DNA of 64,000 bases. Origin: Ereboglobus sp. (lineage in GTDB: Bacteria > Verrucomicrobiota > Verrucomicrobiia > Opitutales > Opitutaceae). The position numbers were made by a program, and so were the translations under genes. How positions within the stretch are numbered: position 1 is the stretch's first letter; every line of letters starts with the position of its first letter. The notes under the pieces are model-generated. The model was not told the DNA's origin and did not search any database. It worked only from the letters and a program-made list of their open reading frames with translations. The stretch lies in the NCBI GenBank assembly GCA_029974595.1, contig JARKRC010000007.1:1-64000 (forward strand). Direction: 5' to 3'. Shown here one piece after another: positions 26,371 to 36,317 of this stretch.

Positions 26371-26885
26371 GGATGGTTCTTATCCGGGCCCGAGGCGGAC
26401 GCGAGGCGCGCAGCCTCCGCGTGCAATTTTCCCCACGTCGATTCGAGCGCCTGCGGAAGCACTCTGGTCTGTCCGATGACCGGCATGAAATTCGTGTCGC
26501 CGTTCCAGCGCGGCACGATGTGCCCGTGCAAATGCGCTATGCTTCCCCCTGCCGCGGCGCCCAGGTTGAACCCGATGTTGAAGCCGTCCGGCTTGATGGC
26601 CGCGCGCAATAATTTTTTCGCAAAAATGATCGTCTGAAACAAATCCGCGCTCTCCTCCTCCGTCAGCTCCTCGATATCCGCCACTTCGCGATACGGGATG
26701 GCCAGCAAATGACCGGGATTGTAGGGAAAACGGTTCATCATCAAATACGACAGCCTCCCCCGGTGCACGATGAGCGCGGCGCGATCGTCCCCCGACGCAG
26801 GCAGCTCGGTGAACGGCCTTGCGCTTTTCGGGGCGCGCGGAGCCTCGATGTATTCCATGCGCCAGTATGCGTGAAGTTGATCCAT
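26367..26885 (-). CDS. HIT-family nucleotide hydrolase/phosphorylase
   Basis: Histidine-triad protein of 172 residues. The catalytic motif is [10 protein letters not shown] near residue 120, followed by [17 protein letters not shown], which strongly recalls the actinobacterial diadenosine tetraphosphate phosphorylase (Rv2613c type). The N-terminal part has the usual [17 protein letters not shown] strand region. It probably acts on Ap4A or related nucleotides in the cytosol. The ATG at 26885 is chosen because the upstream extension is unconserved. Confidence 0.88.
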   Translation of the reverse strand: MDQLHAYWRMEYIEAPRAPKSARPFTELPASGDDRAALIVHRGRLSYLMMNRFPYNPGHLLAIPYREVADIEELTEEESADLFQTIIFAKKLLRAAIKPDGFNIGFNLGAAAGGSIAHLHGHIVPRWNGDTNFMPVIGQTRVLPQALESTWGKLHAEAARLASASGPDKNHP

Positions 26886-27135
26886 ATGGTGAATGCGATC
26901 CTTGCAGTCGTTGTTGTTAAGAGGGAACACAAGCAGCCCCGCTGCGAAAGTCAAAGGCGCAGGAGAATCCCCGAAACCGCATGCTAAAAAAACAAGAAAA
27001 TGCCCTTGTTCCCTGAAAAATTACCCATACGCGTCCCGTATTTAAAAAAAATTGCACCAAACCCCGCAACGTGTGTCTCAGCGAAACATCCGCAATGGAT
27101 ACACCTTTGAACCAGTCTCAAGAACACCACAATCT

Positions 27136-27936
27136 ATGAAAACCAAATACACCATCCTCATGGCATTGTTTGCCGCCGCGGCGCTCTCCGCCCATGCGCA
27201 AACCTCCGTGCCCACACCGCAAAGCGTCGCCCCCGACTACACGCCCCCGCAAAACACAGTCCCCATGCAGACCACCTATACCTATCAAAACCCGCACGCC
27301 AACACATGGGATTTTTATCTCATGACCGGCGCGTGGTTTTTTGAGCGTTCCACGATGAATGCCCACCACGTCCTCTACGACCGCGTGCCCCCGCCCGCCC
27401 CGGATATTTATGCCGACGGCAAACTCAAGCTGAACATGAAAGACGCCGCCTTCTTCGGTTTTGGAGCGGGATACAACATCACCGAGCAGCTCTCCGTACA
27501 TATTCAGTTCGCGTATGCGAACCCCGATTATACCGCGACATTTGACGGCGTGACGATCGGCGGTTCCAGCACTCCCGTGCATAGCACGGTCAGATTCGAC
27601 GCCGACATCAGCACGGGAGACCTTGCGATTCGCTATGATCTGCTCACCGGCAAGTTCCGTCCCTTTATTCAGGCCTCCCTCGGCTTCATGTATATTGATA
27701 CTGGCATCCCCAACGGCCCCTATTACTACTGGTGGGATTGGTATTGGGGCGGTTATTATGGAGACGCGCCCACGGTCGATCACACCTACTTCACCCTCGG
27801 GGCCACGGTTGGCGCGAACTACTATTTCACCAAAAACTTCTTCGGCCAGCTCTCCTACACGAGCAACTGGGCCAACATGCCGCATAATTGGATGCACAAC
27901 CAACGCATCAACGTCTCCGTGGGCCTGAATTACTGA
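27136..27936 (+). CDS. Outer-membrane beta-barrel protein (OmpW/opacity-like)
   Basis: Exported 266-residue protein with a clear signal peptide (ILMALFAAAALSAHAQ) and a short Pro/Thr-rich lead, then alternating strands typical of a small barrel. Segments such as FFGFGAGYNITEQLSVHIQF, GDLAIRYDLLTGKFRPFIQA and FTLGATVGANYYFTKNFFGQ resemble the OmpW/Ail-OmpX-like superfamily. A Tyr/Trp-rich loop (YYYWWDWYWGGYYG) is unusual and probably surface-exposed. It ends in an aromatic residue (NVSVGLNY), as expected for BAM-assembled barrels. It is a single gene; ligand unknown. Confidence 0.82.
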   Translation: MKTKYTILMALFAAAALSAHAQTSVPTPQSVAPDYTPPQNTVPMQTTYTYQNPHANTWDFYLMTGAWFFERSTMNAHHVLYDRVPPPAPDIYADGKLKLNMKDAAFFGFGAGYNITEQLSVHIQFAYANPDYTATFDGVTIGGSSTPVHSTVRFDADISTGDLAIRYDLLTGKFRPFIQASLGFMYIDTGIPNGPYYYWWDWYWGGYYGDAPTVDHTYFTLGATVGANYYFTKNFFGQLSYTSNWANMPHNWMHNQRINVSVGLNY

Positions 27937-28253
27937 CGGGTTGAGTGGCACGGACGATTCGTCCGTGTTCCTGCCCAATTTTTAACTGCGAATGGACGCC
28001 AAAACCCGCGAATAAAAACAGCCCTGCCCGAGCATTCGTGATTATTGGCGTCCATTGGCGGTTAAAAACCTCCGTCCTCTCATCTCATCCCTCCTTTTCC
28101 GACCTTTGCGCCCTTCGCGTCTTTGCTGTGAATTCTTCCGTTCTTTCGTGTTTCCGTGATTCCCAAACTATTTTTATAAGACGGCTACAAAATGATTTAA
28201 TACCGCTCTACCCTCCCCAAAAAAACAAATCGTCCGATAGACGATGTGACGAA
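27937..28253. repeat. Intergenic region made of palindromic repeats
   Basis: 317 bases between convergent genes. It holds a hairpin at 27949-27967 (cacggacg/cgtccgtg) and a long imperfect inverted repeat with arms 27979-28013 and 28034-28067. A pyrimidine-rich stretch (about 28080-28165) follows. The arms contain aatggacgcca and its complement, a motif I associate with dispersed intergenic repeats of many environmental bacteria. No gene is supported. Confidence 0.7.
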
Positions 28254-29147
28254 TTACCTCAGCGTCTGCGAAGGCGTTTGACCGTGGCCGATGACTTCAA
28301 TCCTGTCGGCATAAAGCTCTAAAATAGCGTAGGAAACGATGTTTTCCGTTTCGAGGAGCCCGCTGATCGTCAGGTAATGCACGCCTCTTTCCTCCGCGTA
28401 GCCGCCCTTGTGATTGTGGCCGTTTACCCACGCCTTCACACATTTGTATTTTGAAAGAAGCCCGGTGATTTCATCGGAGTTCAGGCAAATATGATTGTTG
28501 ACGGGACGCAGTTGCCCATGCGCGAAGAGGACGACCTTTTTGCCCTCCGCCTCGCTCTTTTTCAGCAGTTCGTCCAGCCACTCCAATTGGGTTTTCTCGA
28601 TGCCGCCGTTCCAGCTGTTTCCCCAGTTCCCGCCGGATTTTTTTATGTCCTTTTGGATGGTTGTGGCCAGCGCATGCAACGCTTCATTTCTCGGTTTGAA
28701 GTATGAACTCAGCCGGTTTGTGTCCGCGCAAATGAACCGCCAATCCTTGACATCGAAATAATAGTAAGCCGGATCTTTCAGGCCCAGTTCGCGGCGGATT
28801 TTTTCGACGTTTTCGGTCGTGTCGGCGAAGTCGTGGTTGCCCATGACGAAATATTGCCTGTAAGGAAACTTCCGCGCCTCGGCCAGCGGCGCCGCGAGAT
28901 TGGCGTATTTGGCATCCACGATGTCCCCCAAGTGGATGAGGAAGTCGATCTTTTCATCCTTAACCGCCTCCCTGATCTTTTGCAGTTTGGGAATGGAATT
29001 GCGGTAGAACCGGGTGCCCTTCGCCTCCTTGTCCGCATATTGGATGTCCGCGATCGCAAGTACGCGAATCTCCGCGCCCTCCTTCGCTCCAAGCGCGCCG
29101 GTGAGCAGCAACAAGGTGAAAGTAACCGCAAGAAATCTTTTCCTCAT
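28254..29147 (-). CDS. Exported metallophosphoesterase, ADPRM-like
   Basis: Calcineurin-like phosphoesterase of 297 residues with a signal peptide (AVTFTLLLLTGALGA). The metal motifs are AIADIQYAD, HLGDIVDAK, MGNHDFAD, LFAHGQ and NGHNHKGG. The ADIQYAD opening and the nearby RFYRNSIPKL closely resemble the Mn-dependent ADP-ribose/CDP-alcohol diphosphatase family (ADPRM) rather than generic phosphoesterases. It therefore probably cleaves pyrophosphate bonds of nucleotide-diphosphate compounds, here outside the cytoplasm. The ATG at 29147 is chosen because it starts the signal peptide; a longer frame runs into a palindrome. Confidence 0.82.
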   Translation of the reverse strand: MRKRFLAVTFTLLLLTGALGAKEGAEIRVLAIADIQYADKEAKGTRFYRNSIPKLQKIREAVKDEKIDFLIHLGDIVDAKYANLAAPLAEARKFPYRQYFVMGNHDFADTTENVEKIRRELGLKDPAYYYFDVKDWRFICADTNRLSSYFKPRNEALHALATTIQKDIKKSGGNWGNSWNGGIEKTQLEWLDELLKKSEAEGKKVVLFAHGQLRPVNNHICLNSDEITGLLSKYKCVKAWVNGHNHKGGYAEERGVHYLTISGLLETENIVSYAILELYADRIEVIGHGQTPSQTLR

Positions 29148-29215
29148 GGCTTTTAACTTATGAAGGTCACGCATTCGGTCAAGGCGGGCATCCTGTGGTT
29201 TCTGCGTTTTATGCC

Positions 29216-29292
29216 TCACGCAACGACGCGGCGACGCAACGGATTCCCCATCGGAGCGGTAGCTCCCGTTGCGTCGCCGCGTCGTTGCGTGA
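29216..29292. repeat. 27-bp perfect inverted repeat
   Basis: Arms 29216-29242 and 29266-29292 are perfectly complementary over 27 bases, with a 23-base loop that contains its own small GGAGC/GCTCC hairpin. It lies between two minus-strand genes, upstream of the phosphoesterase. It could be a strong terminator for the GH3 gene or a dispersed palindromic element. Confidence 0.9.
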
Positions 29293-29350
29293 TGACGCGG
29301 TTTTTATAGTTTTCCCCTTTCAGGGCGAACTGGTTCACAGCTCGGCGATG

Positions 29351-31864
29351 TCAGCGCGGATCGACGTCTTGCTTCACCACGGCGGGTTTTTCCCAGACGG
29401 AGCCGCCATTTACAATATCGAAGCCGCCGGTCAGGCGGGTGTCGGTGGACGATGCACCGATCATCACCGTGAAATGGCCGGGCTCGACGGTCCAGCGGTG
29501 CGACTGATCGTAGAGCGCCAGATGCTCGGGCTTCAGTGTAAAGCGGACGCTCCTTGTTTCGCCGGGCTGAAGATGGATGCGTTCGAATCCGCGGAGGACT
29601 TTTTCAAATGTCACCACGCTGCTATAATCGTCGCGCACGTAAAGTTGCACGACCTCGTCGCCGGCGCGGGGGCCGGTGTTCGTCACTTCACACGACACTT
29701 CGATGCGGCCTTGCGGGCGTTGCTCGGAGGGGGTGATGACGAGGTTGGAATACTTGAATGTCGTGTAGCTGAGGCCGTGTCCAAAGGGCCAGAGCACGCC
29801 GGAAACCTGGCCGGGATCGCTGTCCTGCGAGCCGGGATGCGCCGGGAAATTCATCTGAATTTGGCCGACTGATTTCGGAAATGTGACAGGGAGTCGTCCG
29901 GCGGGGTTGTAGTCGCCGAAAAGCACGTCGGCGATCGCGCCGCCGCCGTCCTCGCCGGGAAGCCACATTTCGACGATGGCGGGAATGTGCTTCGCCGCCC
30001 AGTTGATCGTGAGCGGGCGTCCATTGCTGAGCACGAGCACCACGGGCTTTCCTGTGCCGTGGAGCGCGCGCAAAAGCTCCTCCTGATAACCCGGAAGATT
30101 CAGGCTGATGCGGCTCGCGGATTCGCGGCAGAGATCGTCGGTTTCACCGAGGACGGCGATGATGACATCAACATCCCGCGCCGCGGCGACAGCGGCGGCG
30201 ATGCCGTCGCGCACCTCGGCATCGGGCTCATCCTTGAGGACATCGCTCTCGGGAAAATTCTTGTCCTTCACCTCGACACCGCGCTCGAAACGCACCTCGG
30301 CATGCGCGCCAAGCCGGGCGCGAATGCCGTCGAGCGGCGTGACAAAATCGAGCGACTGCGCGCCGTAGCGCGACCACCAGCCATGTTTGCGATCCGCGTC
30401 GGCAAGCGGGCCGGTGACAAGCACGCGCTTGAGTTTTTTTGCCTCGAGCGGAAGAAGCGCGGTGGTGGATGACGGCGAGGCTTTTTCGTTTTTCAGGAGT
30501 ACGATGCTTTCGCGCTCGGCCTGGTGCGCGACAGCCATGTGCGCGGGCGAGCGCACGATTTTTTCCGCAGCGTCTGGATTCGCGACATAGGGCCGGTCAA
30601 ACAAGCCGAGCCAGTATTTTACGCGGAGGATGTCGCGCACGCGCGCGTCGATGGTTTCGACGGAGAGCCTGCCCTCGCGCACGAGCCAGAGGAGCGGCTC
30701 GCCGTATTCTTCGGGCGGGGTGAAGTTGGTGCGCACGTTCAGCCCCGCCTCGACCGACTGACGGATCGCATCGGCGGGCGTGGGCGCGGTGCGGTGCTTG
30801 GTGTGGATGAACTCGACCGCGCCGCTGTCGGACACGGTGTAGCCGCGAAAGCCGAACTCGCCTCGCAGGATGTCGGTGAGGAAGAGCTTGCTGGCCTCGA
30901 CGGGGATGCCGTCGTAATCGTTGTAGGAGGGCATGACGCCGAGCGCGCCGCCGTCCTTGATGGCGCGTTTGAAGGGCGGCAGAAAAACGGTCTGCACCTC
31001 GCGCCACGAGGCTTGCGGATCGGTGCGCGCGTGCCCGTCGCGCCCGCCCTTCGGGATGCTGTAAACGGCGAAGTGCTTGAGCGTCGAAACGACGTTGTTC
31101 TCCTGAAGTCCGAGGACTTGTTGCAGACCCAGTTCGCCGATGAGAAACGGATCCTCGCCAAAGCTCTCCACGATGCGACCCCAGCGCGGGTCGCGCGACA
31201 CGTCGAGCACAGGCGCGTAGATGTTGGTGTAGCCGAGGGCGCGCGCCTCGCGGGCCACGACGCGCGCCATTTCGCGGGCGAGCGCGGTGTTCCAAGTGGA
31301 GCCGACGGAAATCTCGTGCGGAAACGCGGTAGCCTTGGTGTGGAGGAGGCCGCGAATGCCCTCGTTTGAAAAATCCACAGGGATGCCGAGGCGTGTGTTT
31401 TCGATAAACCAGCGCTGGACTTCGTTGATCGCGCGGGCATGACTGGCCCAAGGGAATGAATATTGGCTGCGCTGGAGATTGTTCGTCCAGCCGGTGTTGC
31501 CGTTCATGTGCTCGTCGATGTTGCCGATGCCGTCCTTCCAAAATGCCTTGTCCCATGCGGGAGTCGGCAGCTCGTCCTTTGCCACGCGCGGGAAACCATA
31601 CCAGGTGACCATCTGCGCGGTTTTCTCTTCGAGCGTCATGCGCGAGAGGAGGTCGTCGATGCGCCTTTCGGTGGACAGCGCCGGATCTTCGTAAGGGTCT
31701 TTGACGCCGTTTTTATTCAGATCAATCCAGCCGTCGCGATAAATATCGGGCGAGGTGTGCGTCGCCGGCTTCGCATTGATAAAGAGGCTGGCGGCAGGAG
31801 CAGCCGGAAGGGTAATGGCTGCCGCGACCAGCAGTGGAGCAAGGACGAGGATTTTTTTGAGCAT
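29351..31864 (-). CDS. Exported beta-glucosidase, GH3
   Basis: Periplasmic or secreted glycoside hydrolase family 3 enzyme of 837 residues. The signal peptide is VLAPLLVAAAITLPAAPAA, starting at the ATG at 31864. The catalytic (beta/alpha)8 domain includes RWGRIVESFGEDPFLIGELG and STLKHFAVYS, with the nucleophile in GYTVSDSGAVEF near residue 341. The alpha/beta sandwich domain follows (WLPGEDGGGAIADVLFGDYN), then a C-terminal fibronectin-like domain (LQPGETRSVRFTLKPEHL). It probably removes beta-linked glucose or xylose from oligosaccharides. It is clustered with a sulfatase and an aldose epimerase on the same strand. Confidence 0.92.
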   Translation of the reverse strand: MLKKILVLAPLLVAAAITLPAAPAASLFINAKPATHTSPDIYRDGWIDLNKNGVKDPYEDPALSTERRIDDLLSRMTLEEKTAQMVTWYGFPRVAKDELPTPAWDKAFWKDGIGNIDEHMNGNTGWTNNLQRSQYSFPWASHARAINEVQRWFIENTRLGIPVDFSNEGIRGLLHTKATAFPHEISVGSTWNTALAREMARVVAREARALGYTNIYAPVLDVSRDPRWGRIVESFGEDPFLIGELGLQQVLGLQENNVVSTLKHFAVYSIPKGGRDGHARTDPQASWREVQTVFLPPFKRAIKDGGALGVMPSYNDYDGIPVEASKLFLTDILRGEFGFRGYTVSDSGAVEFIHTKHRTAPTPADAIRQSVEAGLNVRTNFTPPEEYGEPLLWLVREGRLSVETIDARVRDILRVKYWLGLFDRPYVANPDAAEKIVRSPAHMAVAHQAERESIVLLKNEKASPSSTTALLPLEAKKLKRVLVTGPLADADRKHGWWSRYGAQSLDFVTPLDGIRARLGAHAEVRFERGVEVKDKNFPESDVLKDEPDAEVRDGIAAAVAAARDVDVIIAVLGETDDLCRESASRISLNLPGYQEELLRALHGTGKPVVLVLSNGRPLTINWAAKHIPAIVEMWLPGEDGGGAIADVLFGDYNPAGRLPVTFPKSVGQIQMNFPAHPGSQDSDPGQVSGVLWPFGHGLSYTTFKYSNLVITPSEQRPQGRIEVSCEVTNTGPRAGDEVVQLYVRDDYSSVVTFEKVLRGFERIHLQPGETRSVRFTLKPEHLALYDQSHRWTVEPGHFTVMIGASSTDTRLTGGFDIVNGGSVWEKPAVVKQDVDPR

Positions 31865-32004
31865 GATATCGCAAAAACGTGATGGCCGGAGAATGAGCCA
31901 CGACAATGCGAGCGCCGAATTTCTTAAACAAGCGCCGATGCCCTCCTCGATTGCTTACAGTCAACCTTGCGCGTTTCCAAGCCGAGGCATGGCGGACAGG
32001 GGCC

Positions 32005-33621
<1,617 letters not shown>

Positions 33622-33710
33622 GTGACATTTCTTCTGCTTCCGCCCTTGGTCCCGTGTCCGTCAGTTCGGGGCGGCCTCAACGAACACCTTTCATTTTTTG
33701 TCCGGCAGAG

Positions 33711-34883
33711 TCAGCGCGTGGAGAAGCGATAGACTGTCACGGTCTCGTATTTTTCGCCGGGGCGAAGGATCGTGTCCGGGAACGAGGGCTGGTTTGGCGA
33801 GTCGGGATAATGCTGCGTCTCAAGGCAGAAGCCGGTGCGTTTTTTGTAGGCGACCTTGCTTTTGCCGACGTTTTTGCCGTCGAGGAAATTGCCGCAGTAA
33901 AATTGCACCGCGGGTTCCTCGGTGAGCACTTCGAGCACGCGGCCCGAGGCGGGTTCGTAAACTTCGGCGGCTTTCTGGAGCGAGCCGCGCAGTTTGCCGA
34001 TGATGCCGGTCTTGCGGTCGAGCACCCAGTTGTGATCGTAGCCGCCGCCAAATTCGAGCTGCTCATTTTGCTCTTCGATGCGTTCGCCGATGGCGTGGGG
34101 TTTTGTGAAGTCGAAGGGCGTGCCGGCAACGGGCGCGATCTGCCCGGTGGGGATGAGCCCCTTGTCAACGGGCGTGTAGTTGGATGCGTTGAGCATGAGG
34201 ACGTGGTCGAGAATGTTGCCGATGCCTTCGCCGCGGAGGTTGAAATACGAGTGGTTGGTGAGATTGACAGGCGTGGCTTTGTCTGTCGTGGCCGAGTATT
34301 CGATGCGCAGTTCGTTGCTGTCGCTGAACCAGTAGGTGACAGTCACATCGAGGTTGCCGGGATAACCTTCCTCGCCGTCCTTGCTCACATAACGGAGGCG
34401 CAGTCCCGGAGTGTCCTTGTCGAAGAGCGGCGTGGCATCCCAGAGGACTTTGTCGAAGCCGACATTGCCGCCGTGAAGCGCGCAGGGAATGTCGCCGGGG
34501 GCGTTGTTCGTGGCGAGTTTGTAGGCCTGGCCGTCAAGCGTAAACTGGCCCTTTGCGATGCGGTTGCCGTAGCGGCCGATGAGCGCGCCGAAGTAGGTGC
34601 TGCCGTCCTTCACGTAACCGGAAACGTCGTTGTAGCCGAGCGCGACGTCCGCGAGATCGCCTTCGCGATCGGGGACGATGATGCGCACGACAATGCCGCC
34701 GTAGTTGGTGATGGCCACTTTCGCGCCTTGGGAGTTGGTGAGTGTGTAGAGCTGCGCGGCGCGTCCGTCGCGCAGGGTGCCGAATGATGTCATGTTGATG
34801 TTGGGTTGAGCCGCATTGAGCGCGACTGCGGTGATGATGCCGAGAAATGCGCCGGCGAGGGCGCTGCGGTATTGTTTTTTCAT
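33711..34883 (-). CDS. galM: Secreted aldose 1-epimerase (galactose mutarotase)
   Basis: Mutarotase of 390 residues that interconverts alpha and beta anomers of free hexoses. It has an N-terminal signal peptide ([18 protein letters not shown]), so it acts outside the cytoplasm. Motifs are [33 protein letters not shown] with the catalytic His, [11 protein letters not shown], and the catalytic Glu in [16 protein letters not shown]. It probably prepares sugars released by neighbouring glycosidases for uptake. Confidence 0.93.
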   Translation of the reverse strand: MKKQYRSALAGAFLGIITAVALNAAQPNINMTSFGTLRDGRAAQLYTLTNSQGAKVAITNYGGIVVRIIVPDREGDLADVALGYNDVSGYVKDGSTYFGALIGRYGNRIAKGQFTLDGQAYKLATNNAPGDIPCALHGGNVGFDKVLWDATPLFDKDTPGLRLRYVSKDGEEGYPGNLDVTVTYWFSDSNELRIEYSATTDKATPVNLTNHSYFNLRGEGIGNILDHVLMLNASNYTPVDKGLIPTGQIAPVAGTPFDFTKPHAIGERIEEQNEQLEFGGGYDHNWVLDRKTGIIGKLRGSLQKAAEVYEPASGRVLEVLTEEPAVQFYCGNFLDGKNVGKSKVAYKKRTGFCLETQHYPDSPNQPSFPDTILRPGEKYETVTVYRFSTR

Positions 34884-34991
34884 GGGTCGAGAAAGTGTTG
34901 TGCCGGGCGCGGGGTATTCGTGCAGGTTGCCGGGACAATTTCAACAGTTGCTTTTCCGCCGGCGCATTTCCGTGACGATTTTTTCCCGCAT

Positions 34992-36161
34992 CTATCCGCG
35001 CTGGGGAGGAGCGAGCGTGTCGCCTCGCTGATAGTCGGGCATGATGTGAATGTTTCTTTTTGAAATCATGGAGCCCTCGATTGTTTGCATGATGAGCTTG
35101 AACAGGTGCCGCGCAAAGGCCGCCGACTCGAACGAATAGCGCGTGGGGTTCGGCCTCGTGTAGTCCAGGAATGAATCGTCATCCCGGCACATGAGCGATA
35201 TGTCTTTCGGGATTTTCAGGCCCAGCCCGTATAGATAGGTGTGCGCAAGTATGTAGAAATACGGGTTGGCGACCAGCATGGCCGTGGGACGGTTCGCTTT
35301 GTCCATAAAGAGGCGGTCGAGCGCCTTCAGGACGTTCCGGGCGGTGTTGTCGTGATGTATCACCTGCCCGGAAACATCGGGACTGGTGGCTGCCGCCATG
35401 CCATCCGAAAAACCGCGTTCGCTGGCGAGGTCGCCCGCCTTGGTTGAATTTTCGGTGAGAAAAACGATCCGTTTGTGGCCAAGGCCGGTCATCTGTCCCG
35501 CGGCATGGCGGCAAAGCGCGTAATAATCCAGATCCACAAACGGCACGCGGATACCCGGGTCGCATGTGCCGGAAACCACGCACGGGATGCCTTCCTCCTC
35601 AAACCATTTTTTCACGCTGTCGGGCACGAGCGTCAGCACCCAGCAATCGTGAGGGTGCCCGGCCACGAGTTGCTTGAGGCGCGTGTTTTTTGTCGAGGAA
35701 AAATAATGTGTCCCGTGGAATGTGTGCAAACGGTATCCCAGTTCCGCCAGCTGTCCGCGCAATTCGTCCACGATCAGGGCGATCTTGGGGCGCAGGGCGG
35801 TGATCGGCTCGGGCGTCAGCAGCGCGACGATCCTGTTTTTTTTCGCGACGCGCCGCGTTTTTTTCAGGGACAGAATGCGCGTGCCGATCGGCCTTTCGGC
35901 GCGCACCACGCCCATTTTTTCTAGTTGCGCCAGCGCCGTCCTCAACGTGCTGCGGCTCACATGCAAAGTCTCCGCCAGAATGCGTTCCGCGGGCAGCCAC
36001 TCCTTCCACAGGTTTTGCCGGATGCCTTTCTGGATCACCTCCACGACCTGCCCGGCAAGCGAATGGCGTTGCAGCATGATTCCCTCGATCTTTTCCGCCA
36101 TGTCCCTGCGGGCGGGAGTGCGCTTTGGCGGTTGCTGGTCGGGCTGTGTGGCTGAAAGCAT
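34992..36161 (-). CDS. GntR-type winged-helix regulator with LacI-like sensor domain
   Basis: Transcription regulator of about 389 residues. The GntR winged helix spans about residues 25-95 and contains WLPAERILAETLHVSRSTLRTALAQLEKMG. The remainder is a periplasmic-binding-protein-like sensor of the LacI/GalR type (GHKRIVFLTENSTKAGDLASERGF, then DISLMCRDDDSFLDYTRPNPTR). AraR-like chimeras of this kind respond to sugars. It begins a minus-strand group with galM, a sulfatase and a GH3 gene and probably controls it. The start is uncertain: ATGs at 36161 and 36221 and others are possible. Confidence 0.85.
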   Translation of the reverse strand: MLSATQPDQQPPKRTPARRDMAEKIEGIMLQRHSLAGQVVEVIQKGIRQNLWKEWLPAERILAETLHVSRSTLRTALAQLEKMGVVRAERPIGTRILSLKKTRRVAKKNRIVALLTPEPITALRPKIALIVDELRGQLAELGYRLHTFHGTHYFSSTKNTRLKQLVAGHPHDCWVLTLVPDSVKKWFEEEGIPCVVSGTCDPGIRVPFVDLDYYALCRHAAGQMTGLGHKRIVFLTENSTKAGDLASERGFSDGMAAATSPDVSGQVIHHDNTARNVLKALDRLFMDKANRPTAMLVANPYFYILAHTYLYGLGLKIPKDISLMCRDDDSFLDYTRPNPTRYSFESAAFARHLFKLIMQTIEGSMISKRNIHIMPDYQRGDTLAPPQRG

Positions 36162-36317
36162 GGCGTGCGAGATTTTTCGTGCGGGTTCAGGTTTTGGGAA
36201 TGCGTATGGTATGCTTTGCATATCTTGCGCGTGTCGTTTGTCCACCACGCAATGGGCCGCCCTGCCCTCTTCCACCCCGTTTTCTGAATGACAGCTCTTT
36301 TATTTGCCAGGCACGCC

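Noticed and set aside
27945-28322. 125-codon plus-strand frame
   Set aside because: Runs through dispersed palindromic repeats; similar spurious proteins arise from such repeats.
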